In this document: positions 1 through 7,560 of the stretch, piece by piece | Numbering within the stretch: position 1 is the stretch's first letter | Layout: each line of letters starts with the position of its first letter | NCBI RefSeq assembly: GCF_017831975.1 | Contig: NZ_JAFDSS010000001.1 | Coordinates: 3,831,571 to 3,895,570 of the forward strand | Direction: 5' to 3' | DNA length: 64,000 nucleotides | From: Microbacterium terrae | GTDB taxonomy: Bacteria > Actinomycetota > Actinomycetes > Actinomycetales > Microbacteriaceae | The notes under the pieces: model-generated | Databases searched by the model: none | Told to the model about the DNA's origin: nothing | The model's input: the letters and a program-made list of their open reading frames with translations, nothing else | Position numbers and translations under genes: made by a program

Positions 1-65
1 GGATGTGCTTTCAGCGTCGTTCGGTTCGGTCGACGGACTCTCCGTGAAGTTGCTGTGCTCACAGT

Positions 66-99
66 CCACTTGTAGCACGGAACAAATGTTAGGTACAGT
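66..99 (+). promoter_or_regulatory. Possible promoter of the semialdehyde dehydrogenase gene
   Basis: A TTGTAG box (70-75) and a TACAGT box (94-99) lie 18 bases apart, 30 bases before the gene. Between them is a small inverted repeat, AACA-aa-TGTT (81-90), which could bind a regulator. The matches are weak and nothing supports the repeat beyond its symmetry. Confidence 0.3.
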
Positions 100-129
100 C
101 ATCGTGATCTTCGACGACGAAAGAAAAAC

Positions 130-1692
130 ATGACAGATACCGCGTTGACCCCTCAGGACCCGTGGACCGACGTCCGCACGATCTCGCATTGGATCGATGG
201 CGATGAGCGTGCGTCGCAGTCGGGGCGGACGGCTCCGGTGTTCGACCCGGCGACCGGTGCGGTGCAGGCGCGGGTCGCGTTGGCGGACGAGGCGGAGATC
301 GCTGCGGCGATCGCGTCGGCGAAGGCCGGGTTCGAGGTGTGGAAGGACTACTCGATCGCGAAGCGGCAGACGGTGCTCTTCGCGTTCCGGGAGCTGCTGA
401 ACTCCCGCAAGGGCGAGCTCGCCGCGATCCTGACCTCGGAGCACGGCAAGGTGCTCTCCGACGCGATGGGTGAGATCCTGCGCGGTCAGGAGGTCGTCGA
501 ACTCGCGACCGGGTTCCCGCACCTGATCAAGGGCGCCTACTCGGAGAACGCGTCCAGCGGCATCGACGTGTACTCCACCAAGCAGCCGCTCGGGGTGGTC
601 GGGGTCATCTCCCCGTTCAACTTCCCCGCGATGGTGCCGATGTGGTTCTTCCCGATCGCGATCGCCGCGGGCAACGCGGTCGTCCTCAAGCCGAGCGAGA
701 AGGACCCGTCGGCCGCGCTGTGGCTCGCACGGCTGTGGGCCGAGGCCGGTCTGCCGGCCGGGGTGTTCACGGTGCTGCAGGGCGACAAGCTCGCCGTCGA
801 CGGACTGCTCACCAGCCCCGACGTGCAGTCGATCTCGTTCGTCGGGTCGACCCCGATCGCGCAGTACATCTACGAGACCGCGTCCCGTCACGGCAAGCGG
901 GTGCAGGCACTCGGCGGTGCGAAGAACCACATGCTCGTCCTCCCCGACGCCGACCTCGACCTCGTCGCCGACCAGGCCGTGAACGCCGGGTACGGTGCCG
1001 CCGGGGAACGCTGCATGGCCATCAGCGTGGTGCTCGCCGTCGAACCGGTCGCCGACGACCTGATCGCCAAGATCACCGACCGCATCGGCCGACTCCGGAT
1101 CGGCAACGGCGCCGGGGTCGACGGTGTGGAGCCCGACATGGGGCCGCTGATCACCGACGTGCACCGCGACAAGGTCTCCTCGTATGTCGACATCGCCGAG
1201 GCGGACGGCGCGAAGATCGTCGTCGACGGCCGCGGCTTCCAGGTCGACGGGCACGAGGACGGATTCTTCTTCGGCCCCACCCTGATCGACGACATCCCCA
1301 CCACGAGCCGCGCGTACACCGAGGAGATCTTCGGCCCCGTCCTCTCGGTGGTCCGCGTCGCCTCGTACGAGGAGGGACTCGACCTGATCAACTCCGGTCA
1401 GTTCGGCAACGGCACCGCGATCTTCACCAACGACGGCGGCGCGGCCCGCCGGTTCCAGAACGAAGTGCAGGTCGGCATGATCGGCATCAACGTGCCGATC
1501 CCCGTCCCCGTCGCCTACCACTCGTTCGGCGGCTGGAAGCAGTCGCTGTTCGGCGACGCGAAAGCCTACGGCGTGAACGGCTTCGACTTCTTCACCCGCG
1601 AGAAGGCCATCACCGCCCGCTGGCTCGACCCCGCCACCCGCCACCACTCCGAGAACACCGGCATCAACCTCGGCTTCCCCCAGAACCACTGA
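130..1692 (+). CDS. mmsA: CoA-acylating methylmalonate-semialdehyde dehydrogenase
   Basis: Oxidises methylmalonate or malonate semialdehyde with NAD+ and CoA to propionyl-CoA or acetyl-CoA, in valine or inositol breakdown in the cytoplasm. The 520-residue length is normal for the family. The FNFPAMVPMW stretch begins near residue 163 and the nucleophile is Cys295 in GERCMA. The segment QALGGAKNH stands where hydrolytic aldehyde dehydrogenases have LELGGK; absence of that Glu is the hallmark of the CoA-dependent family. The ribosome site is weak (GAAAGAAAA before the ATG). The gene stands alone here: no valine or inositol genes follow, so which pathway it serves cannot be told from this window. 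Confidence 0.93.
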   Translation: MTDTALTPQDPWTDVRTISHWIDGDERASQSGRTAPVFDPATGAVQARVALADEAEIAAAIASAKAGFEVWKDYSIAKRQTVLFAFRELLNSRKGELAAILTSEHGKVLSDAMGEILRGQEVVELATGFPHLIKGAYSENASSGIDVYSTKQPLGVVGVISPFNFPAMVPMWFFPIAIAAGNAVVLKPSEKDPSAALWLARLWAEAGLPAGVFTVLQGDKLAVDGLLTSPDVQSISFVGSTPIAQYIYETASRHGKRVQALGGAKNHMLVLPDADLDLVADQAVNAGYGAAGERCMAISVVLAVEPVADDLIAKITDRIGRLRIGNGAGVDGVEPDMGPLITDVHRDKVSSYVDIAEADGAKIVVDGRGFQVDGHEDGFFFGPTLIDDIPTTSRAYTEEIFGPVLSVVRVASYEEGLDLINSGQFGNGTAIFTNDGGAARRFQNEVQVGMIGINVPIPVPVAYHSFGGWKQSLFGDAKAYGVNGFDFFTREKAITARWLDPATRHHSENTGINLGFPQNH

Positions 1693-1774
1693 CCCCGTTT
1701 CGCATTGCGCACGCGCAGAGGAGGGTGGGGCATCGCTTACCCGGGTTCGGGCGGGGTAATGAGAGTGTTGGGCC

Positions 1775-2479
1775 GTGACTGACGCCGACGCACCGGGTTC
1801 CAGCAGGCGAGTACTCATCATTCGTCAGCAGGATCGAGTTGCCGCTGCCGACGACCTCGCCCGCTCGGTGGAGCTCTTGCACGCTGTCGCGGATGGAAGC
1901 CTCGCTGAGGACCGTGTAGTGCGCCTGTACACTCCGGCGCCCACCGTTGCGATGAGCCGTCGCGAGAGCCGACTGCCCGGGTTTGCTGCTGCAGCACGGG
2001 AGTCGCTCGCTCGCGGGTTCACTCCCGAGATCCGACCGACCGGTGGACGCGCTGTCGCGTATGACGACACGTGTGTCGTGTTCGACGTCATTCAACGCGA
2101 ACGACAGGACGAGATCGGCCAAGAGCGACTGTTCGCGAAGATCGGCGAGGCGCTCGTGCAGGCGTTGCACGTTCTTGGCGTCGACGCTCATGTCGGCATC
2201 GTGCCCGGCGAGTACTGTCCGGGCGAGTACAGCGTCAACGCCGGGGGGCGCGTGAAAATGATCGGCACTTCGCAGCGATCTATCCGCGGCGCGCGACTGC
2301 TCAGCGGAATGCTTCCTTTGGGTGATGTCGATTCCCTGGCGGAAGTCCTCGCGATGGTAAACGCTGCTCTCGACCTCGAATGGGACCCCAGGACTTTCGG
2401 CAGTCTTCATGCCGAGTCTCCTGGCGTGTCACGCTTTGAGGTCGAGAACATACTGGTCGCCGCACTAGCGAGCTGGTGA
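1775..2479 (+). CDS. Lipoate/octanoate-protein ligase-like protein (LplA family)
   Basis: A 234-residue single-domain protein of the biotin/lipoate A/B ligase family, which attaches or transfers lipoyl or octanoyl groups to carrier domains of 2-oxoacid dehydrogenases. Visible family marks are RPTGGRAVAYDD near residue 88 (the RRxTGGG-type acyl-binding loop) and GEYCPGEYSV followed by GGRVKMIGTSQR, which holds the conserved lysine. It lacks the C-terminal accessory domain of E. coli LplA, so it may be an octanoyl- or amidotransferase rather than an ATP-using ligase. The start is GTG. It follows mmsA after 82 bases on the same strand; whether they share a transcript is unclear. Confidence 0.8.
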   Translation: MTDADAPGSSRRVLIIRQQDRVAAADDLARSVELLHAVADGSLAEDRVVRLYTPAPTVAMSRRESRLPGFAAAARESLARGFTPEIRPTGGRAVAYDDTCVVFDVIQRERQDEIGQERLFAKIGEALVQALHVLGVDAHVGIVPGEYCPGEYSVNAGGRVKMIGTSQRSIRGARLLSGMLPLGDVDSLAEVLAMVNAALDLEWDPRTFGSLHAESPGVSRFEVENILVAALASW

Positions 2480-2566
2480 TCGCGACTGTCATGTTGGCGC
2501 TGGCGTCAGCGGGCGGAGACGGAGTCCCCAACGGCGGTGCCCATTGGGTAGACGCTTGAGTGCGAG

Positions 2567-3352
2567 TTACAGTCCGAGCTCTGCGACTGAGCGGAGCGCC
2601 TCGGCGACGCCTGAAGTCACTTTGGGTGGATGGTCGGGGAGACCCGCGAGACGCGTCACTTCGGCCGCGGCATTCTCGGCGCCGTGCCTGTCACCCAGGC
2701 GCAGCCGCAGCTCCGTGAGGTAGGCCCACGCCGTCGCGCGCTCGTCGATCGAAGCCTCCGAATGTCGGACGAGCGCTCCGGCGAGCAGCCGTTCGGCCTG
2801 CGCCTCGACACCGTGAGAGTCGGCCATCACGACGGCGTTCTCGACGGCGCGTGCGAGGGGGCCGCCGCCTTCCGACACCCACTCGACTCGATCGTCGACC
2901 GAGCGCGGCGACTCCTCGGTGCGAGTGGGGCGAGGGCTGGCACGAATCCAGTTGCCGTCGAGGTCGACGATGCTGAACCCGCTGAGTCCGCCGTTGTTCG
3001 CGCGTCGTCGGGGCCTCGTGATTCGAGGCAGACCGTTCAGTGGCGTGCGACCGTAGAGCTTCGTGAGGCCGTCTTTCAGCAGCGCGTGCAACGGTTCTGT
3101 GTCGTCGACGAGGATCCCGCAGGTCGAATGATTGGCGGCCGGGTCGAGGTCATCAATCCCGTAGTAGTGCAGCGCGAAGCCGCCGTGCTCGAGAGCGAGG
3201 TAGGGGTTGGGTCGAAGCTGACGATACGTGACGGTCAGCCCGAGCGCCGTCCAGAACTCCGCAGTGCGGTCGATGTCCGCGCATGGGAGCATCGCGATCA
3301 TCCGCGCATCCGTCAACGCAGCGTCCACGACTCCCGCGCTACCCGACCACAC
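2567..3352 (-). CDS. VOC-domain (glyoxalase/bleomycin-resistance) protein with helical C-terminal extension
   Basis: The first 140 or so residues are a VOC fold: MIAMLPCADIDRTAEFW opens the first beta-alpha-beta unit and FSIVDLDGNWI closes the second. After a polar linker, residues ~160-261 are alpha-helical with paired Ala/Leu spacing (EAQAERLLAGAL, ATAWAYLTELRLRLGDRHGA), resembling a short tetratricopeptide-like unit. Plain VOC proteins are about 120-140 residues, so this is a fusion. VOC proteins bind a metal and may be lyases, dioxygenases or drug binders; no substrate can be named. The true start may be internal: the VOC strand begins at residue 18, and a GTG at residue 9 is another option. 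Confidence 0.75.
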   Translation of the reverse strand: MWSGSAGVVDAALTDARMIAMLPCADIDRTAEFWTALGLTVTYRQLRPNPYLALEHGGFALHYYGIDDLDPAANHSTCGILVDDTEPLHALLKDGLTKLYGRTPLNGLPRITRPRRRANNGGLSGFSIVDLDGNWIRASPRPTRTEESPRSVDDRVEWVSEGGGPLARAVENAVVMADSHGVEAQAERLLAGALVRHSEASIDERATAWAYLTELRLRLGDRHGAENAAAEVTRLAGLPDHPPKVTSGVAEALRSVAELGL

Positions 3353-3444
3353 GGATCATCTTGCGGGCATGCCCGAAGGTGGGGCGCGTCGCGTTCGCTT
3401 TGCGGTCTGTTGGTCGGGACTGAGCGCGGCGGTAGGTGGTCTGG

Positions 3445-4440
3445 CTAGTCGCGGCGGGTGACGATCTTGCCGGGGTGGCCTCCGGTGGTGAGTGCGGCGA
3501 GGGCCTCGGGGGTCTGCTCGAACGGGTAGGTCTGGGCGACGATCGGGCGGATGATGCCGGTGTCGACGAGGTCGGTGATCCTTGTGAGCTGTTCGCCGCT
3601 GGCGCGCATCCAGAGGAAGTCGTAGTCGACACCGAGGGTGCGGGCGTGCTTGCGGGTCTTGGTGCTGAGTCGAGAGATCACCGCACGGACGATGAGGTTC
3701 GCGCCCATGCTGCGTGCGAAGGCCGGGGTGGGTGGGCCGGAGATGCCGATGGCGCGTCCACCTGGGCGGAGGACGCGGAGTGATTTGTGCAGGTTCTCGC
3801 CGCCGAGGCTGTCGAGGACGAGGTCGAACCCGGTGAGTTCGTTCTCGAAGTCTTGGGTGCGGTAGTCGATCGTGATGTCGGCGCCGAGGCTGCGGGCAAG
3901 ATCCGCGTTGGCGGCGCTGACGGTCGTCGCGACGATGGCTCCGAGGTGTTTGGCGATCTGGATGGCGATGGATCCGACGCCGCCGGCGCCGGCGTGGATG
4001 AGGATCTTCTGCCCGGGCTGCACGTTGCCGAGTTCGACGAGCGCCTGCCAGGAGGTGAGCGCGACCAGCGGAAGGGATGCCGCTTCCTCGAGGCTGATGG
4101 AGGTGGGGGCGGCGGCGAGGTCGTCCTCGGCGACCGCGATGCGTTCCGCGAAGGTGCCGATTCGTCCGTCTCGGACGCGCCCGTAGACGCGGTCACCGGT
4201 CGTGAACCGGGTCACGTTCGCGCCGGTCGCGGTCACGATCCCCGCAACGTCGTGCCCCAGTGTCAGGGGGAACGGCTGCGGGAGGAACGCCTTGAATGCG
4301 CCTTCGCCGATCTTGATATCGAGCTGGTTGATGCTCGCTGCTTTCACGTCGACGAGCACGTCATGCGCGCCCAGTGTCGGCTCGGGGAGGTCGGCCGCCA
4401 GCAGCGGCAGACCGTACCCGGCGATGGTGAATGCCTTCAT
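3445..4440 (-). CDS. NADP-dependent oxidoreductase, quinone-reductase-type MDR family
   Basis: A 331-residue medium-chain dehydrogenase/reductase of the zeta-crystallin-like branch, which reduces quinones or activated enones with NADPH. The N-terminal GroES-like part (LGHDVAGIVTATG) has no catalytic zinc ligands. The nucleotide-binding motif is GAGGVGSIAIQIAKHLGA near residue 151, and residues 195-220 continue the Rossmann fold (DLVLDSLGG). It lies 57 bases after the SDR gene in the same direction, so the two are probably one operon, controlled by the divergent TetR gene. Typical of solvent- or xenobiotic-stress redox pairs in actinobacteria; the substrate is unknown. Confidence 0.88.
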   Translation of the reverse strand: MKAFTIAGYGLPLLAADLPEPTLGAHDVLVDVKAASINQLDIKIGEGAFKAFLPQPFPLTLGHDVAGIVTATGANVTRFTTGDRVYGRVRDGRIGTFAERIAVAEDDLAAAPTSISLEEAASLPLVALTSWQALVELGNVQPGQKILIHAGAGGVGSIAIQIAKHLGAIVATTVSAANADLARSLGADITIDYRTQDFENELTGFDLVLDSLGGENLHKSLRVLRPGGRAIGISGPPTPAFARSMGANLIVRAVISRLSTKTRKHARTLGVDYDFLWMRASGEQLTRITDLVDTGIIRPIVAQTYPFEQTPEALAALTTGGHPGKIVTRRD

Positions 4441-4497
4441 GTTCAGTTCCTTCGGTTGTCGTGATGTCGTTGTCGGCCCCAGTTGCGACTGCCGCGG

Positions 4498-5211
4498 TCA
4501 GCTGGTCGCGGAGGCCAGCTGCGGGTAGAGCGCTTCGATCGGAGCGGAGAGCGCCCCCTTGACCTGCTTCGACGCCTCATCCGCGAGCACCTCGAACTCG
4601 TCGGCCTCGACGGCGTCGAACACCTGACGCACAAGGTTCGCGGGGTCGAGTTTCGGCCCGGGTGCGTGCGCGGCCATCGGGGTGTCCACCCACCCGGCGT
4701 GGACGCCGACGACGTGCACGCCGCTGGGTGCGAGTTCCAGGCGGAGCGCGTTCGTGGCAGACCACAGCGCCGCCTTGGACACGCTGTACACCCCGGCCGT
4801 CGCAAACCAGCTCAGCACGGAGTGGATGTTGATCAGCGCTGCGCCGGGCGCGGCGGCCAGGACGGGGGTGAACGCGCGGGCAAGGCGCAGCGGGCCGAAG
4901 AAGTTCGTCTCCATGCTCCCCCGCAGTTCCTCCTCGGACAGATTGAGAAGGCTCCCTGTCGACGGGGAGACACCCGCGTTGTTCACGAGTACGGTCACGT
5001 CGGGTGCCGCGGCGACCGCCGCAGCAATGGATTCCGGATCGGTGACATCCAATCGCAGCGCGACCACGCGAGGGTCGTCCCACTCGCGCGGACTGCGGGC
5101 GGTCGCGTACACCTTGCTCGAGCCGCGCTCGAGAGCTTCATGTACGAACTGGGTACCGATGCCCCCGTTCGCGCCGGTGACGAGGACAACGGATGAGGTG
5201 AGATCGGGCAC
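4498..5211 (-). CDS. SDR-family oxidoreductase
   Basis: A classical short-chain dehydrogenase/reductase of 237 residues. The cofactor motif TGANGGIG is near residue 13, NNAGVS near residue 76, and the active site is Ser (NIHSVLSW) with YSVSKAALW (Tyr-x3-Lys) near residue 141. Arg residues after the second strand (ATARSP) suggest NADP(H). It is the first gene of the pair with the MDR gene downstream and diverges from the TetR gene at 5318; an inverted repeat between them probably represses both directions. The substrate is not predictable. Confidence 0.9.
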   Translation of the reverse strand: MPDLTSSVVLVTGANGGIGTQFVHEALERGSSKVYATARSPREWDDPRVVALRLDVTDPESIAAAVAAAPDVTVLVNNAGVSPSTGSLLNLSEEELRGSMETNFFGPLRLARAFTPVLAAAPGAALINIHSVLSWFATAGVYSVSKAALWSATNALRLELAPSGVHVVGVHAGWVDTPMAAHAPGPKLDPANLVRQVFDAVEADEFEVLADEASKQVKGALSAPIEALYPQLASATS

Positions 5212-5283
5212 GGCGGTCCTTTTCGAGCAAGCATTGAGCGGGTGGAAGGATGGGACTGATCGCGAACGCGGCGACTAGACTCA

Positions 5284-5303
5284 TAACTGAGCATAGTCAG
5301 TAA
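5284..5303. promoter_or_regulatory. Likely TetR operator between SDR and TetR genes
   Basis: Imperfect inverted repeat TAACTGA-gcatag-TCAGTAA; the inner ACTGA/TCAGT arms (5286-5290, 5297-5301) are exact. It is in the 106-base gap between the divergent genes, directly before the TetR ribosome site GGAGGG (5311-5316), the usual place for an autoregulating TetR protein. Confidence 0.5.
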
Positions 5304-5317
5304 TTATTCCGGAGGGC

Positions 5318-5932
5318 ATGATGATGCCGGCGAATGAGCCGCACATGGGCAGACGCGAACGCAACAAGCAGCAGAAGCTCGAGCGCATCACGGCCGCGGC
5401 TTCCACCCTGTTCGCTGAGCGCGGGATCGACGATGTCACTACCCAGCAGATCGCCGACGCCGCCGACATCGGCACCGGCACCCTGTTCCTCTACGCCAAG
5501 ACCAAGGGTGAACTGCTCTTGCTCGTCCAGAACGCGAACTACGCCGCCGCGCTCGAGCGAGGTCACGCCGCAGCGCCCGCCGCCTCGACGGCTGTCGACG
5601 CCGTCATGGCGTACCTGCGCCCGATCATCGAATGCAACCGCACCCAGGTGGAGAACGGCCGCACATACCTACGTGAAATGGTGTTCGGCGACCCCGCCGA
5701 GCCCTACCACGCCGCCGCGCTGGAGATCGTCGCAAGAACTGAGACCAGCATCGCCGACACCCTCACCACCCGGCATCGAATCGACCACGAGCGGGCGTCG
5801 GCAATCGCCCGGATCGGCTCCGCAATCATGTACGTCACGCTGAGTGCGAGCACCAACACCGCTGCCGACACAGAGGTGCTCTTCGAGCACATCCGCCGGC
5901 AAATCGCCACCGTGCTCACCGATGTTCATTGA
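5318..5932 (+). CDS. TetR/AcrR-family transcriptional regulator
   Basis: A 204-residue one-component repressor. The N-terminal TetR helix-turn-helix spans about residues 12-60 (ITAAASTLFAERGIDDVTTQQIADAADI, then GTGTLFLYAKTKGELL). The C-terminal ligand domain is unspecific. Three consecutive ATG codons occur at 5318, 5321 and 5324; with GGAGGG at 5311-5316 the third gives the best spacing, so the protein may begin one or two residues later. It probably regulates itself and the divergent SDR-MDR pair through the inverted repeat in the gap. Confidence 0.9.
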   Translation: MMMPANEPHMGRRERNKQQKLERITAAASTLFAERGIDDVTTQQIADAADIGTGTLFLYAKTKGELLLLVQNANYAAALERGHAAAPAASTAVDAVMAYLRPIIECNRTQVENGRTYLREMVFGDPAEPYHAAALEIVARTETSIADTLTTRHRIDHERASAIARIGSAIMYVTLSASTNTAADTEVLFEHIRRQIATVLTDVH

Positions 5933-6324
5933 CCGCCTAGGCAACGACAGCGCAGTCGGATCCCAATCGGGCAATGCTCGCAGACGGGACCGGTGCATGC
6001 AACGGGATCCCGAGATGGGGGAGGCTGCAGGGAGAGCGCCGCTATTGCTGTTGGATGAGGGTTTCATTGCGCGCTGACCAGGGTGATCCTCCACTGCGCT
6101 AACGGGCCGAGACGCGGAGCACGAGCGCGAGCTTTCGGTGAAGCATCTGCTCGGGAGTCAGGGACAGCATCTCCGCGAGCGCGGGCGCCAGGCTTGGGTC
6201 CACGCCCTTCAACTTCGATGTCTCGTGGTTGTCCGACCTCCACCCCGTGGAGCCGACGGGGCACGGCCGCGCCTCGCCGGAACACTTGTCACCATCGTGG
6301 GCGACATGGCGGCGAGTGGGGAGG
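5933..6324. other. Gene-free gap, nothing recognised
   Basis: About 390 bases between the convergent ends of the TetR and LacI genes. On the minus strand a protein-like stretch of about 40 codons ends at 6099 (includes LAPALAEMLSLTPEQML), but it has no start with a ribosome site and matches nothing I recognise. It may be the tail of a lost gene. No terminator hairpin was found. Confidence 0.4.
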
Positions 6325-7356
6325 TCAGCGTGTCGGCGATGCAGGCCGGGTCGACGCCCGCACCCGCAGCTTCGGCTCCAGTTCGCGATGGCGGGGCTCG
6401 GTGCGGCCCCCGCGGATCCGCTCCATGAGGAGGTCGATTGCCGCTCGACCCATCGCCTCGCCGAACTGATCGATTGTCGAGAGCGAGACGAGCGGGTGTC
6501 CCGCCATGCGGATGTCGTCATAGCCGATCACCGACACATCTTCCGCTGTAAGGCCGAGGTCGGCGATTGCGCGAAGCGACTCGATGGCGAGTGTGTCATT
6601 GCCGGCGAAGATCGCGGTGATTCGGGGATCGCTGACGAGCAGTTCCTTCGCCGAAAGGTAGGCGCCGTCTCCCGCCAGGTCGCTGTAGACGACAAGTGGT
6701 TCGAGCCCTGCGTCCGCGGTCACGCGTTCATACATGAGGCGCCTGACGGTGTGGGGTGGCTGAGCGTCGGAGCGTTCGTTCTTCATGCGCAGGGTGAGGT
6801 GCGCGATTCTGCGGTGGCCAAGGCCGAGCAGATGGTCGAGCGCGAGGCGAGTACCTGCCTCGTCGTCATTGGTGATGGTGTCGTAGCTCGCGGACTTATC
6901 ATGCCGGCCTAGCAGAACGACCGGAACCTCGCGGGAGAGCTCCTCGAGCCACTCGGGCGTCACCTCCGGCGAAATGGCGATGATACCGTCCACCTGACGG
7001 TCCGCGAGGTTCTCCAGAACCGGAGTGCCGCTGAGCTCGCCGAGGCCTGGAGCGATCATCAACTGGTAGTTCGTGCCGGATAGCTGAGAGGCCGCGCCTT
7101 TCATGATCTGAGTGAAGAACTCGCTGTCGAGATTCGGGATCTCAAGTCCGATGCTGAAGCTCGAACCTCGCATTGCTCGCGCCGCGATCCTGGGGCGGTA
7201 GCCCAACTCGCGAATCGTCGCCTCGACGCGCTGCCGCATCTCGGGGCTCACGCCATAGGCGTCACGGATGACCTTCGAGACGGCGCCCTTGGAAACGCCC
7301 GCAGCCTTCGCCACGTCGTCCATCGAGGGGCGGCGCCGCGTCGCAGGTGTGCTCAT
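6325..7356 (-). CDS. LacI-family transcriptional regulator of the GH3/GH78 transport operon
   Basis: A 343-residue LacI/GalR repressor. The helix-turn-helix is at the N-terminus (MDDVAKAAGVSKGAVSKVIR, residues ~11-30), followed by the hinge helix and a periplasmic-binding-protein-like sugar domain with the usual FAGNDTLAIESLRAIADLGL and SVIGYDDIRMAGHP segments. It is transcribed away from the ABC operon starting at 7561. The gap holds three CCGG-centred palindromes of LacI type, two near its own start, so it likely represses both itself and the operon, with a glycoside from GH3/GH78 action as inducer. A GGAGAGGA sequence lies 10 bases before the ATG. Confidence 0.93.
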   Translation of the reverse strand: MSTPATRRRPSMDDVAKAAGVSKGAVSKVIRDAYGVSPEMRQRVEATIRELGYRPRIAARAMRGSSFSIGLEIPNLDSEFFTQIMKGAASQLSGTNYQLMIAPGLGELSGTPVLENLADRQVDGIIAISPEVTPEWLEELSREVPVVLLGRHDKSASYDTITNDDEAGTRLALDHLLGLGHRRIAHLTLRMKNERSDAQPPHTVRRLMYERVTADAGLEPLVVYSDLAGDGAYLSAKELLVSDPRITAIFAGNDTLAIESLRAIADLGLTAEDVSVIGYDDIRMAGHPLVSLSTIDQFGEAMGRAAIDLLMERIRGGRTEPRHRELEPKLRVRASTRPASPTR

Positions 7357-7407
7357 CTTCGAACGATCCTCTCCGTCGTGTCCCGCCCGGCCACTCTAGC
7401 GGGGTTC

Positions 7408-7421
7408 GTGCACCGGTTGAC
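7408..7421. promoter_or_regulatory. LacI operator copy 1 (GTGCACCGGTTGAC)
   Basis: One-mismatch copy of the palindrome GTnAACCGGTTnAC seen twice more in this gap. It is the copy nearest the regulator's own gene and probably serves autoregulation. Confidence 0.65.
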
Positions 7422-7430
7422 GTATTTCGT

Positions 7431-7444
7431 GTGAACCGGTTGAC
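7431..7444. promoter_or_regulatory. LacI operator copy 2 (GTGAACCGGTTGAC)
   Basis: Palindrome centred on CCGG, typical of LacI-family targets. Its right half overlaps the TTGACA -35 box (7440-7445) of the operon promoter, so binding would block RNA polymerase. Confidence 0.75.
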
Positions 7445-7469
7445 AACCTTCGCATTTGTCCCCTACCTT
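7440..7469 (+). promoter_or_regulatory. Promoter of the ABC-GH3-GH78 operon
   Basis: Exact TTGACA at 7440-7445 and TACCTT at 7464-7469, 18 bases apart, fitting the actinobacterial TAnnnT -10 pattern. An operator overlaps the -35 box and another lies about 27 bases past the -10 box. Confidence 0.6.
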
Positions 7470-7495
7470 GCTCTAAGCGGCATTCCGGCGGTTGT

Positions 7496-7509
7496 GTCAA
7501 CCGGTTTAC
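7496..7509. promoter_or_regulatory. LacI operator copy 3 (GTCAACCGGTTTAC)
   Basis: Third copy of the CCGG-centred palindrome, downstream of the predicted start of transcription. Centres of copies 2 and 3 are 65 bases apart, about six helix turns, which would allow DNA looping. Confidence 0.7.
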
Positions 7510-7560
7510 GCGACGAGATACACGGCTCACAATCGAAGCCTTTACAAGGAGGTAAACGCA

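Noticed and set aside
1664..2410. A 248-codon minus-strand frame over the lipoate-ligase-like gene
   Set aside because: Antisense to a gene with clear family motifs; no start signal.
6083..6521. Overlapping open frames on both strands near the LacI 3' end
   Set aside because: None has a ribosome site or recognisable domain, and most of their length is a shadow of the LacI gene.
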